A DNA stretch of 64,000 bases. Source: Falsiruegeria litorea R37 (GTDB lineage: Bacteria > Pseudomonadota > Alphaproteobacteria > Rhodobacterales > Rhodobacteraceae). Where the stretch lies: contig NZ_FWFO01000001.1 of assembly GCF_900172225.1 (NCBI RefSeq), forward strand, positions 2,666,001 through 2,730,000, given 5' to 3'. The notes beneath the pieces are model-generated. The model was not told the origin of the DNA and searched no databases. It saw only the letters and a program-made list of their open reading frames with translations. The position numbers and the translations under genes were made by a program. This document shows positions 25,143 to 33,427 of the stretch, in pieces. How positions within the stretch are numbered: the stretch's first letter is position 1; each line of letters starts with the position of its first letter.

Positions 25143-25448
25143 TTAGCGACGCGATTTGGCCTTTGCGACAACCCTTGCAGGCGTGAATTCAGCCGCGATC
25201 GGGGTACCTCCACGGTGATTGTCGTCCTTTTCGGCCAGGTTCATGACGGCAAGGGCGAATTGCACCCCGGCAAAAACGATCCCGTTCATGAACCACAGCA
25301 TGAAGACCGCCAGCACTGCGACATCCGATCCGCTGATCAACCCCCAAAGGTTGGCAATGTTGAACCACAACAAAGCGCCAACAAAGATGGCAGACAGGCC
25401 AAAACCAGTACACACATTCGTGATATAGAGGCGGATCAGCTTGGGCAT
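25143..25448 (-). CDS. small membrane protein of unknown function
   Basis: 101 residues with two predicted membrane helices (NVCTGFGLSAIFVGALLWFN and AVLAVFMLWFMNGIVFAGVQ) and a basic C-terminal tail (ARVVAKAKSRR). No family function is recognised. The ATG at 25448 (MPKLIRLYI) is preceded by AAAAGGAAAA. A longer in-frame start lacks support. It is divergent from the LuxR-type gene with a 104-bp gap, so they may share a regulatory region. Confidence 0.75.
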   Translation of the reverse strand: MPKLIRLYITNVCTGFGLSAIFVGALLWFNIANLWGLISGSDVAVLAVFMLWFMNGIVFAGVQFALAVMNLAEKDDNHRGGTPIAAEFTPARVVAKAKSRR

Positions 25449-25552
25449 GAGGCATTTTCCTTTTCTCTGACCTAAATTTAGCGCAGATTTGATCGAAACA
25501 CACTGCGGCCAGTTGTGCACTCACTACCGCAGCCCAATTGACCGGAGACCGA

Positions 25553-26329
25553 ATGAAGCCCATCAGCGAATTTGCTCTTGAGTTGTTGGATCAGCTTTCA
25601 CAGCTGTTTTCTGATCAGGATCGATGGGATTTTGTTGTCTCAAGTCTGAAAAATATGGGCTTCAATGCGTTGAACATGGGGTGTTTTTCGCCGACGACAG
25701 GCGTTTTGAAATGGTCGCGCAGTTCAATGTCGGCCGAATGGCTCGAGGAATATTCTTCTGGAAACTACTCCGACGAAGACCCCCTTTTTGCTCAGGTAAC
25801 CAATGGAATAGAATCGCTCTACGTCAAAAGCGAAGAGCGAGCACTCACCGCCAACAGTCCGAAATCTTCGGGCCTTTACAACGGCCTGAAGGCGTCTGGT
25901 TACATGCACCTGTTCAGTCTGGTGGTTCCCTGCCCCGGCGATGAGGCAAAGATCGTCGTGCTCAGCTCGGATCGACCGGATGCCGAGCAGACCATGACAG
26001 ATCATGCGCGCGAGATGCGGATACTGGCCACCGTCATCGCCACCAACCTGGGCCCTGAAACAAGCGAAGACGAAAGCAGCGTTGTGGATCTGGGGCCGAT
26101 TCTGGCAAGCTCGCGACCGCTTAGCAAACGCGAGCAACAGGTGCTGGCCTTGCTCAGCGAAGGCTTGCGAAACGATCAGATCAGCGACCTTTTGGGGATC
26201 AAGGAAATCACAGTCCGCACCCATATCAAATCCGCGCGCGACAAGCTGGGGGCCGCAACGCGCGAAGCCGCATTGGTCCGCGCGGTGCAAATGGGGCTCA
26301 TCGCGCCCGAGTACTATCGGAAACGATAG
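25553..26329 (+). CDS. LuxR family regulator with autoinducer-binding domain (solo)
   Basis: A 258-residue protein. The N-terminal autoinducer-binding domain has EWLEEYSSGNYSDEDPLF, matching the W..Y....Y...DP pattern of acyl-homoserine-lactone receptors. The C-terminal LuxR HTH starts near residue 190 (SKREQQVLALLSEGLRNDQI, then VRTHIKSARDKLGAATREAAL). No luxI homologue is in the window, so it is a solo and may respond to exogenous or other signals. GGAGA precedes the ATG. A strong terminator follows. Confidence 0.9.
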   Translation: MKPISEFALELLDQLSQLFSDQDRWDFVVSSLKNMGFNALNMGCFSPTTGVLKWSRSSMSAEWLEEYSSGNYSDEDPLFAQVTNGIESLYVKSEERALTANSPKSSGLYNGLKASGYMHLFSLVVPCPGDEAKIVVLSSDRPDAEQTMTDHAREMRILATVIATNLGPETSEDESSVVDLGPILASSRPLSKREQQVLALLSEGLRNDQISDLLGIKEITVRTHIKSARDKLGAATREAALVRAVQMGLIAPEYYRKR

Positions 26330-26437
26330 GTTTTTCCCACAGTCTCATAAGGATACTGTTGGTATGCACCTGAGAATCCTATGAGTGAGTGGTGGAAGCT
26401 TAGGAGCTGTATTGAGTGGACTATTTTTTATTTTTTC

Positions 26438-26481
26438 TGATGCAGGCGTTTTATTTCCCAAGCGCCTGCATCAATTTTTTT
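26438..26481 (+). terminator. Rho-independent terminator after the LuxR gene
   Basis: TGATGCAGGCG (26438-26448) and CGCCTGCATCA (26463-26473) form a perfect 11-bp stem, followed at once by a run of seven T. Strong plus-strand terminator between convergent LuxR and nusB. A weaker near-palindrome (CTCATAAGGAT / ATCCTATGAG) lies just after the stop codon. Confidence 0.9.
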
Positions 26482-26506
26482 GGCCTCAGATCAACGTGAT
26501 AGCGGC

Positions 26507-26989
26507 TCAAAATGATTCCGGCTTGGCTTCACGCGCCATGTGATCCAACACAGCATTGACGAAGTTCGCTTCTCGCCCCTCGGGGAAGAATGCGCGCGCA
26601 ATGTCGACGAACTCGACAATCACCACTTTGGGCGGCGTGTCACCTTGTGTCAGCTCGGCCCCGGCGGCCCGAAACAGCCCCCGCAACGTTGGATCGATGC
26701 GCGCAATCGGCCATTTCGCCACCAGTGCCCGATCAGTCATCTGGTCAATCAATGCCTGGTTGTTCACCGCATCATGCACCAGCTTGCGAAAGAGTGTGCT
26801 GTCGCCCTCTTGCATCTCGATGTCTTCGTAGACGGCCCCGAAACGGTGATCCAGAAACTCGACCACGATCTGCTCGGTCGTCTGGCCGGATTGCTCCATC
26901 TGATAGAGCGCCTGCACGGCATAGAGCCGGGCGGCGGACTTCATCTTGCGTTTCTGGTTGCCCGAAAGGGGCGCGCCTGCGTTTGTCAT
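26507..26989 (-). CDS. nusB: transcription antitermination factor NusB
   Basis: A 160-residue, all-helical NusB: KSAARLYAVQALYQMEQSG at the N-terminus, RIDPTLRGLFRAAGAEL, and the C-terminal VNAVLDHMAREAKP. NusB with NusE binds boxA RNA and supports antitermination of rRNA operons. It overlaps ribH by 4 bp (ATGA). The ribH-nusB pair is common in bacteria. Confidence 0.95.
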   Translation of the reverse strand: MTNAGAPLSGNQKRKMKSAARLYAVQALYQMEQSGQTTEQIVVEFLDHRFGAVYEDIEMQEGDSTLFRKLVHDAVNNQALIDQMTDRALVAKWPIARIDPTLRGLFRAAGAELTQGDTPPKVVIVEFVDIARAFFPEGREANFVNAVLDHMAREAKPESF

Positions 26990-27537
26990 GCGGTCGTGGA
27001 TCCGTTGCTATCGCCAGCCAAAAGGATGGACTCAGAGGGCGGCTTGAATCCGACACCCTCCTTTGAGGCGCCCCACTTACGGCGCAGCGCGATAAGATGC
27101 AAGGCCGCAGCGGCCGCTCCACCGCCTTTGTTCTGATCTGCCGGATCGGCTCGCACCTCGGCCTGCGGGCGGTTCTCAACCGTCAGGATGCCGTTGCCGA
27201 TGCACAGCCCCTGCAAGCCCAAGAGCTGAATCGCCCGGCTCGAGTCGTTGCAGACGGTGTCATAATGCGTGGTCTCTCCCCGGATGACACATCCAAGCGC
27301 GACGTAGCCATCAAAATTGGTCTGACGGTCCGCAATCCCGATAGCAGTGGGGATCTCCAGCGCCCCGGGCACCTGAACGACCTCATGGGTGCCGCCAGCG
27401 GCCTCGATCTCGGCCACGGCACCGGCAACCATGTTGTCGGCGATGTCCTTGTAATAGGGCGAGACGACGATCAGGATCTTGACCGGTTTGTCGAATTCGG
27501 CGCGGGGCATGACATAGTGCTGCTCGTGACCAGCCAT
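26986..27537 (-). CDS. ribH: 6,7-dimethyl-8-ribityllumazine synthase
   Basis: A 183-residue lumazine synthase. It has VQVPGALEIPTAIG and VALGCVIRGETTHYDTVCNDSSRAI with the catalytic His (HYD), and KILIVVSPYYKDIADNMVAGA at the start. It condenses 5-amino-6-ribitylaminouracil with dihydroxybutanone phosphate. The C-terminus is about 25 residues longer than typical (GVGFKPPSESILLAGDSNGSTTA). It lies 6 bp downstream of ribB and overlaps nusB. Confidence 0.95.
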   Translation of the reverse strand: MAGHEQHYVMPRAEFDKPVKILIVVSPYYKDIADNMVAGAVAEIEAAGGTHEVVQVPGALEIPTAIGIADRQTNFDGYVALGCVIRGETTHYDTVCNDSSRAIQLLGLQGLCIGNGILTVENRPQAEVRADPADQNKGGGAAAAALHLIALRRKWGASKEGVGFKPPSESILLAGDSNGSTTA

Positions 27538-27543
27538 TGGCGG

Positions 27544-28677
27544 TTACTCCTTGTCCAACCGGCTGGTGCCGGTGATTTCCAAACCATAAGCATCCAGCCC
27601 CACAACGTTCGGCGCGGGTGAATTGGTCATCAACTCCAGCTTGCTCAGGCCCAGCGAAGACAGGATTTGTGCCCCCAAGCCATACTGGCGCAGCACTTTG
27701 GTTGACACCTCTTGCCCGACGCCGCCTTCGGTTTTCACAGCGTGATCCACATCTCGCAGCAAAACCACGACGCCGCGCCCCTCTTCGGCGATACGGTTCA
27801 TCGCAGTGCCCAACTTGCCAGCACGTTTGGCGCCACCAATGGCCAGAACATCGCGCATCGCGTTGAGCACATGCATCCGAACCAACACCGGTTTGTCACC
27901 AGAGATATCACCCTTGATCATGGCAATATGTTCGTCGCCATGGGTTTCGTCCCGGTAAATGCGCATGGTCCAGTCGCCGCCAAATTCGCTGTTCACGACC
28001 TCTTCGTCCATGATGCGAACCAGGTTGTCGTTGCGGCGGCGATAAGCGATCAGGTCGCTGATGGTGCCGATCTTGAGCCCGTGTTTTTGAGCAAAGGCAA
28101 CCAGCTCGGGCAAACGCGACATGGTGCCGTCTTCGTTCATGATCTCGCAGATCACCCCCGACGGGTTCAGACCAGCCAGGCGGCTTACATCCACGGCCGC
28201 CTCGGTATGCCCGGCGCGCACCAATACGCCACCGTCGCGCGCACGCAGCGGAAAGACGTGGCCCGGCGTGGCAATATCCGAACCGGTCTTACCCGCGTCG
28301 ATGGCCACAGCCACTGTGCGCGCCCGGTCATGGGCCGAAATGCCGGTGCTCACACCCTCGCGCGCCTCAATCGAGATGGTAAAGGCGGTTTCGTGACGCG
28401 ACGAGTTGTTGGTCGACATCAGTTCCAGTCCAAGCGCGTCTACGCGCTCTTCGGTCAGGGTCAAACAAATCAGTCCGCGCCCGTGTTTGGCCATGAAGTT
28501 GATCGCCTCGGGCGTTGCCATCTGTGCGGGAATAACCAGATCGCCTTCGTTTTCGCGGTCTTCGTGGTCGATCAGGATGAACATCCGGCCGTTGCGGGCT
28601 TCGTTGATGATCTCGTCGATTGGCGAGATCGCATCGCTCCAGGTGGTTTCGACGGGTCCGGGTGTTTCAAAGCTCAT
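27544..28677 (-). CDS. ribB: 3,4-dihydroxy-2-butanone-4-phosphate synthase with degenerate GTP cyclohydrolase II domain
   Basis: 377 residues. The N-terminal RibB domain is intact: DHEDRENEGDLVIPAQ (about 38-52), STNNSSRHETAFT, and RAGHTEAAVDVSRLAG. The C-terminal half has the outline of GTP cyclohydrolase II but no cysteine at all, so the zinc site (C-x2-GD-x5-R-C-D-C) is missing. The catalytic loop is replaced by VRMHVLNAMRDVLAIGG. It should make dihydroxybutanone phosphate only. The first riboflavin step must come from a RibA elsewhere. The start at 28677 is the family start. Confidence 0.92.
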   Translation of the reverse strand: MSFETPGPVETTWSDAISPIDEIINEARNGRMFILIDHEDRENEGDLVIPAQMATPEAINFMAKHGRGLICLTLTEERVDALGLELMSTNNSSRHETAFTISIEAREGVSTGISAHDRARTVAVAIDAGKTGSDIATPGHVFPLRARDGGVLVRAGHTEAAVDVSRLAGLNPSGVICEIMNEDGTMSRLPELVAFAQKHGLKIGTISDLIAYRRRNDNLVRIMDEEVVNSEFGGDWTMRIYRDETHGDEHIAMIKGDISGDKPVLVRMHVLNAMRDVLAIGGAKRAGKLGTAMNRIAEEGRGVVVLLRDVDHAVKTEGGVGQEVSTKVLRQYGLGAQILSSLGLSKLELMTNSPAPNVVGLDAYGLEITGTSRLDKE

Positions 28678-28768
28678 TGCACGGCCTTTCGAGGAGAAGA
28701 GTTTGACTGGCGAAATACCCCACTCACACGGCAATTGCGAGTCATTAGCCGCCCTTCTAGAGTGAACG

Positions 28769-28789
28769 TAACGCACCGTCGGTGTGTTA
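28769..28789. promoter_or_regulatory. inverted repeat between ribB and the proline-racemase-family gene
   Basis: TAACGCACC-GTC-GGTGTGTTA, 9-bp arms with one mismatch, midway in the 143-bp divergent gap. It could be an operator for either gene. No repressor gene is adjacent. Confidence 0.5.
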
Positions 28790-28820
28790 GCGTACCAACA
28801 AAACAGCAAAGAGGTGCGGA

Positions 28821-29876
28821 ATGCAGGTCACTCGCATGATCACGGCCGTTGAGGCGCACGCCGAGGGCGAACCGGGCCGCGTCATAACCGGTGGTATGCC
28901 ACATATGCCGGGCAACACCGTGTTTGAGAAAATGCAGTGGATGCAGGACCATGCGGATGACATCCGCCTGATGATGCTGCGCGAGCCGCGCGGGCATCCG
29001 GCGCTCTGCTGCAACGTGCTGGTGCCACCGTGTGACCCGCGTGCGGACGCCGGGTTCATCATCATGGAGCAGACAGAATACCCGCCCATGTCCGGCTCGA
29101 ATACAATCTGTGTGGTCACCGTACTGCTTGAGACCGGCATCCTGCCGATGGTCGAGCCTGTGACCAAGCTGACGTTGGAATCGCCTGCGGGCCTGCTGCA
29201 AGTCACGGCCACATGTCAGGACGGCAAGGTCACACGGGTCGAGTTCCGCAATGTCCCAGCATTTGCCGTCCACCTGGATGCCGTGATCGAAGTGCCGGGT
29301 CTGGGTCGGGCCGTGGTTGATGTCGCCTGGGGTGGGATGTTCTTTGTTCTAGCTCAGGCGGACCAGTTCGGACTGGAAGTGGCACCCGAAAATGGCGCCC
29401 GCATCGTGCAATTGTCCGAGGCCTTGCGCGCCGCCTGCGCCGAACAATTGCCCGTGGTGCATCCCGAGAACCCTGCGATCACCGGCCCCACGATCACCAA
29501 CCTCTACGCCGACCCAATTGCGCCGGGTACGGATGGACTGGGTGCCATCACCGTTTCGACCGGAGATTACGATCCCGAACGGCCCGAGGCTTTGACCGGC
29601 ATTCTTGATCGCTCTCCCTGTGGCACTGGCACTTGCGCAAAAATGGCGTTGCTGCACGCGAAGGGCCTGCTGGAGTTGGGGCAGGATTACGTGAATGCCG
29701 GCCCGATGGGCACGACATTCACAGGCCGGATTGTCGAGACCGCGCAAGTTGGCCCATACCCGGCAATCGTTCCGACCCTCTCGGGACAGGGGTGGATCTA
29801 TGGCACCGCCAACTGGACCCGCGATCCATCGGATCCCTTTCCCAACGGCTACACCATCGGGGATATCTGGGGCTGA
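28821..29876 (+). CDS. proline racemase superfamily enzyme with Ser-Cys dyad
   Basis: 351 residues. The two catalytic positions of the family are visible. The first is Ser91 in PPMSGSNTICV, where racemases have MCGHG. The second is Cys267 in LDRSPCGTGTCAKM. A Ser-Cys pair is known for enzymes that act on 4-hydroxyproline (epimerase) and trans-3-hydroxyproline (dehydratase), rather than on proline. Length is normal for the superfamily. RBS AGAGG precedes the ATG. It lies between ribB and ribE on the opposite strand, without transport or catabolic partners. Confidence 0.88.
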   Translation: MQVTRMITAVEAHAEGEPGRVITGGMPHMPGNTVFEKMQWMQDHADDIRLMMLREPRGHPALCCNVLVPPCDPRADAGFIIMEQTEYPPMSGSNTICVVTVLLETGILPMVEPVTKLTLESPAGLLQVTATCQDGKVTRVEFRNVPAFAVHLDAVIEVPGLGRAVVDVAWGGMFFVLAQADQFGLEVAPENGARIVQLSEALRAACAEQLPVVHPENPAITGPTITNLYADPIAPGTDGLGAITVSTGDYDPERPEALTGILDRSPCGTGTCAKMALLHAKGLLELGQDYVNAGPMGTTFTGRIVETAQVGPYPAIVPTLSGQGWIYGTANWTRDPSDPFPNGYTIGDIWG

Positions 29877-29894
29877 GGATCAATGGACAGGGGG

Positions 29895-29974
29895 CTCCCG
29901 CGCCCGCGCAAACCTGACTGCGTCAGCTCTGCGAACGGCCTTGGGCCGGGCGCCTCGCCTATCGGCTCGGCGCG
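29895..29974 (-). repeat. structured intergenic repeat, copy E
   Basis: Minus-orientation copy between the proline-racemase-family gene and ribE. Hairpin I is GCGCCGAGCC-GATA-GGCGAGGCGC with tandem G-A mismatches. The core CCCGGCCCAA is exact. Hairpin II is the most divergent of the set. The end GGGCGCGGGAG has two extra bases. It forms an inverted pair with copy D. Confidence 0.75.
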
Positions 29975-30046
29975 GTTACACCTGTGGCCGGCGTCACGCT
30001 TCAAACGCCCACGTTAGGTTGCTTTGAACACAATGGGTATCGATCT

Positions 30047-30128
30047 GGCGCCCGCCGCCGCGCGCAGCGCGGCGGCCCGGCCCAACGGGAGGCTAGGCCC
30101 CGCAAGGGGCTTGGCCGACGGGCGGGAG
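30047..30128 (+). repeat. structured intergenic repeat, copy D
   Basis: Plus-orientation copy. Hairpin I (GCCGCCGCGC-GCA-GCGCGGCGGC) equals copy C. The core is CCCGGCCCAACGGGAGG. Hairpin II is GGCCCC-GCAA-GGGGCT with a GNRA tetraloop. The end is CGACGGGCGGGAG. It ends 23 bp before the ribE stop codon. Confidence 0.85.
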
Positions 30129-30151
30129 CCTCTCGCCCCTCGAACGCTCGA

Positions 30152-30739
30152 TTACGACATGTCCTTCAACCGCGCCACATAGCGCGCCAGAGTGTCAATC
30201 TCTAGGTTGATGCGGTCTCCCACAGCAACGTCGCCCCAAGTCGTCACCTCTTTGGTGTGCGGGATGAAGTTAATACCGAAATCGCAGCCTTCAACCTCGT
30301 TCACAGTAAGGGACGTTCCGTTCAAAGCCACCGACCCCTTGGGCGCAATGAACCGTGCCAACTCTTCGGGGGCTCGGAGCGTCACACGGGTGCTGTCGCC
30401 CTCGTCCACCATCGCCACCACCTCGGCCACACCATCCACGTGGCCTGACACGATATGGCCGCCCAACTCGTCGCCGACCTTCAGCGCGCGTTCCAGGTTC
30501 ACTCGGCGCCCGACAGCCCAAGCATCCAGGTTGGTCTTACCCACCGTTTCGGCACTGACCTGCACATCGTACCAATCATCACCTAGGGCGATCACGGTCA
30601 GACACACGCCGTCGCTTGCGATCGAAGCGCCAATGTCGATGCCCGAAGTGTTGTATCCCGTGCGAATACGCGCCCGCAGATCGCCCTGCTGTTCCAGTTC
30701 AGCCACGGTTCCGACGTCGGTGATGATCCCGGTAAACAT
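30152..30739 (-). CDS. ribE: riboflavin synthase, alpha subunit
   Basis: 195 residues with the two lumazine-binding repeats of riboflavin synthase: MFTGIITDVGTV at the start, VNLERALKVGDELGGHIVSGHVDG, and GSVALNGTSLTVNEVEGCDF followed by NFIPHTKEVT. It dismutates two lumazine molecules to riboflavin. It stands apart from its pathway partners: ribB lies 1.5 kb downstream and ribD 4.8 kb upstream, both on the same strand, with opposite-strand genes in between. No FMN riboswitch was found in the leader. Confidence 0.95.
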   Translation of the reverse strand: MFTGIITDVGTVAELEQQGDLRARIRTGYNTSGIDIGASIASDGVCLTVIALGDDWYDVQVSAETVGKTNLDAWAVGRRVNLERALKVGDELGGHIVSGHVDGVAEVVAMVDEGDSTRVTLRAPEELARFIAPKGSVALNGTSLTVNEVEGCDFGINFIPHTKEVTTWGDVAVGDRINLEIDTLARYVARLKDMS

Positions 30740-30900
30740 TTCATTTGCCTCTGCATGCCTAAATCAGCACCTGACGTAACGGTCTGTTTCGCCCCCGGCA
30801 AGCCCCCGCCGCTTGCCCTGACGCAACGCCAGAGCCATAGTTTTGCCTGAAATGTCGGGTAGAAGGTTAACAGTGGCCATCCCGGCCCAAAGGATCAAGG

Positions 30901-32193
30901 ATGCCAGAAGCGGCAAAATCTCAGCGCGTGTTCCTGTTTCTACAGGGTCCCCATGGGCCGTTTTTCAACGCGCTTGGCCGGATGCTGCGCGCCGCCGGGG
31001 CCGAAGTCTGGCGAGTGGGCTTCAACGCGGGCGATCGCGCTTTCTGGTTTCATCCCGCCAGCTATATCCCCTTTCGCGGCACACCCGACGCCTGGCCTGA
31101 AACCTTCGCCGGGCTTTTGGACACACGCGGCGTGACCGACATCGTTCTTTATGGTGACACACGCCCCATCCACGCCAAAGCGATCGAGATCGCCAAAGCA
31201 CGCGGGTTGACGGTGCACGTTTTCGAAGAAGGTTACATGCGCCCCTATTGGGTGACTTACGAGCGCGGCGGATCAAACGGCAACTCTCGCCTGATGGACA
31301 TGTCCCTGACCGAGATGCAGACCGCGCTGGAGCTGTCAGATATGGAGGCCCCCTTGCCCCCGTCGCATTGGGGTGACACCCGGCACCACGTATTCTACGG
31401 CGCGCTCTATCATTGGTTCGTGATGTTTCGAAACGGCGACTATCGCAATTTCAAGCCGCACCGTGATCTGACCGTAACGAAAGAGTTTCGGCTCTATCTC
31501 AAACGCCTGCTCTTGATGCCCGCCCATTGGCTGGAGCGAGGGCTGGCAACTTGGCGCGTGCGCAATGGTGGCTTTCCCTTTCACCTTGCTCTTTTGCAAC
31601 TGGAACACGACAGCTCGTTCCAGATGCATTCGCCGTTCACCACCATGACCGAGTTTCTGGCCGAGATGTTCGAAGGCTTTGCTGCGGGTGCACCGCAGCA
31701 TCATCATCTGGTCGTCAAGGCACACCCGCTTGAGGACGGCCGTGTTCCGATCAAGCGTGAGGTCAAACGCTTGGCGAAACAGCACGGGCTGGTCGGCCGT
31801 GTCCACTATGTGCGGGGGGGCAAACTTGCCCGCCTGCTCAACGACGCGCGCACTGCGGTCACGGTGAATTCAACCGCCGGTCAGCAGGTGCTCTGGCGCG
31901 GTATTCCACTCAAGGTGTTTGGCCGCGCGGTTTATGCCAAGCCCGAGTTTGTCTCGGACCAGCCCCTGCGTGATTTCTTTGCCGGCGCCAGCCGACCGGA
32001 CAGCCGCGCCTACAAGGATTATCGCCGCTATCTGCTGGAAACCAGCCAGGTGCCGGGGGGGTTCTATTCACTAAAAGGGCGCCGACAGCTGCTTCGCCAG
32101 GTCGTCGACATGATGCTGTCAGGGGATGACCCTTACGATGCGCTCAAATCCGGAACAGCGGCACCAAGGCAACAGTTGCGTTTGGTGAACTGA
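30901..32193 (+). CDS. kpsS: KpsS-like capsule polysaccharide glycosyltransferase
   Basis: 430 residues of the capsule biosynthesis (KpsC/KpsS) family: VFLFLQGPHGPFFNALGRML at the start, DIVLYGDTRPIHAKAIEIAK, VHVFEEGYMRPYWVT, VVKAHPLEDGR, and TVNSTAGQQVLWRGIPLKVFGRAVY. KpsS adds the first beta-Kdo of the lipid-linked poly-Kdo primer in group 2 capsules. AAGGATCAAGG lies before the ATG. It begins a three-gene unit with a Wza-type lipoprotein and KpsC. Confidence 0.88.
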   Translation: MPEAAKSQRVFLFLQGPHGPFFNALGRMLRAAGAEVWRVGFNAGDRAFWFHPASYIPFRGTPDAWPETFAGLLDTRGVTDIVLYGDTRPIHAKAIEIAKARGLTVHVFEEGYMRPYWVTYERGGSNGNSRLMDMSLTEMQTALELSDMEAPLPPSHWGDTRHHVFYGALYHWFVMFRNGDYRNFKPHRDLTVTKEFRLYLKRLLLMPAHWLERGLATWRVRNGGFPFHLALLQLEHDSSFQMHSPFTTMTEFLAEMFEGFAAGAPQHHHLVVKAHPLEDGRVPIKREVKRLAKQHGLVGRVHYVRGGKLARLLNDARTAVTVNSTAGQQVLWRGIPLKVFGRAVYAKPEFVSDQPLRDFFAGASRPDSRAYKDYRRYLLETSQVPGGFYSLKGRRQLLRQVVDMMLSGDDPYDALKSGTAAPRQQLRLVN

Positions 32194-32289
32194 AAGACAC
32201 AAGACCTGGGACTGGATTTTTGGTCCGGATTCCGATAGGTTGTTAAAAAAAATTCAGGCAGAATAACAATAGGTCGAGGAGACCGAGCA

Positions 32290-33423
32290 GTGAAATCCAT
32301 GTCCGTCCGTTGGGCGAAGCCCGTTGCCGTGCTGGCTGCGATTGGAATCGTGGCCTCGTGTTCGTTGCCCAAAGTGGGCCCGAACAAACGTGAAATCTTT
32401 GCCGGGTCCGTGCAGAAAGAAGGCGACGCGTTCATCGTCTCAGTCAATGACCGGGTTACGCGTGCCACAGCTGTTGTCCCTGCGCTTGGTTTCACCAGCG
32501 GGTTTCAAAACGCGTCACAGCTGACATCTGACACCATCCGCCCCGGCGATGTGCTGGGTCTGACGGTCTGGGAAAACGTAGATGATGGTTTGTTGGCCGG
32601 CGAGGCCGCAAACTCGACGGTGCTGGAAGAGGTTCAGGTTGACAGCGCCGGTTTCATCTTCGTGCCCTATGCCGGGCGAATTCGTGCGTCGGGCAACACA
32701 CCCGATCAACTGCGCGAGATGATCACCGCAAAACTCGAAGATCAGACCCCCGATCCGCAAGTCCAGGTGCGGCGCCTCGCCGGCGATGGCTCGACCGTTT
32801 CTCTCGTGGGTGCCGTTGGTGCTCAGGGCATCTACCCGATCGAACGTCCGACCCGCACATTGGGCACAATGCTGGCGCAAGCCGGTGGCGTCACGATCCA
32901 GCCTGACATTGCACAGGTCACAGTGATCCGTGGCAACCAGCAGGGCAAGATCTGGTTCCAGGATCTGTTCGACAACCCTCAACTCGACATCGCATTGCGT
33001 GGCGGCGACCGTATCTTGGTCGAGGAAGACACGAGGTCTTTCACGGCTCTTGGTGCCACCAACGCGCAGGCACGTGTTCCGTTTGAAACACAGGATCTGT
33101 CCGCACTTGAGGCGATTGCCCAGGTTGGCGGCCTGATCTCTATCGCATCTGATCCAACTGGTGTTTTTGTCTTCCGCAATGAACCCGCCGAGGTCGCAGG
33201 ACAGGTCCTGGGCCGTGACGACCTGCAAGGGGCACAGCGTATGGTTTACGTGCTGAACCTGACCCAACCCAACGGCTTGTTCATTGCGCGTGATTTCGTC
33301 ATTCGCGACGAAGATACACTCTATGTCACCGAGGCGCCTTATGCGCAGTGGACCAAGACAATCTCGCTCATCTCTGGCGGCCTGACACCGCTGGCCAACC
33401 TGCAGACCATCGCCGGCGGCTAA
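32290..33423 (+). CDS. polysaccharide export outer-membrane lipoprotein (Wza/KpsD type)
   Basis: 377 residues. The signal peptide ends in the lipobox VASC with Cys24. The poly-export domain follows (DTIRPGDVLGLTVWE, VDSAGFIFVPYAGRIRASG) and then two SLBB-like domains (VSLVGAVGAQGIYPI, LTPLANLQTIAGG near the end). Wza-type proteins form the outer-membrane channel for capsule. The start is the GTG at 32290 after GAGGAGA. It stands 96 bp downstream of kpsS and 4 bp before kpsC. A periplasmic co-polymerase and an ABC transporter are not in the window. Confidence 0.9.
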   Translation: MKSMSVRWAKPVAVLAAIGIVASCSLPKVGPNKREIFAGSVQKEGDAFIVSVNDRVTRATAVVPALGFTSGFQNASQLTSDTIRPGDVLGLTVWENVDDGLLAGEAANSTVLEEVQVDSAGFIFVPYAGRIRASGNTPDQLREMITAKLEDQTPDPQVQVRRLAGDGSTVSLVGAVGAQGIYPIERPTRTLGTMLAQAGGVTIQPDIAQVTVIRGNQQGKIWFQDLFDNPQLDIALRGGDRILVEEDTRSFTALGATNAQARVPFETQDLSALEAIAQVGGLISIASDPTGVFVFRNEPAEVAGQVLGRDDLQGAQRMVYVLNLTQPNGLFIARDFVIRDEDTLYVTEAPYAQWTKTISLISGGLTPLANLQTIAGG

Positions 33424-33427
33424 CGGG

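Noticed and set aside
25538-25553. TTG start for the LuxR-type gene
   Set aside because: The ATG at 25553 has a good ribosome-binding site and the correct N-terminus.
28678-30900. FMN riboswitch upstream of ribB or ribE
   Set aside because: The conserved FMN-riboswitch strings (AGGGT...GGTGAAATTCC) are not present in either leader. The gaps hold only short palindromes.
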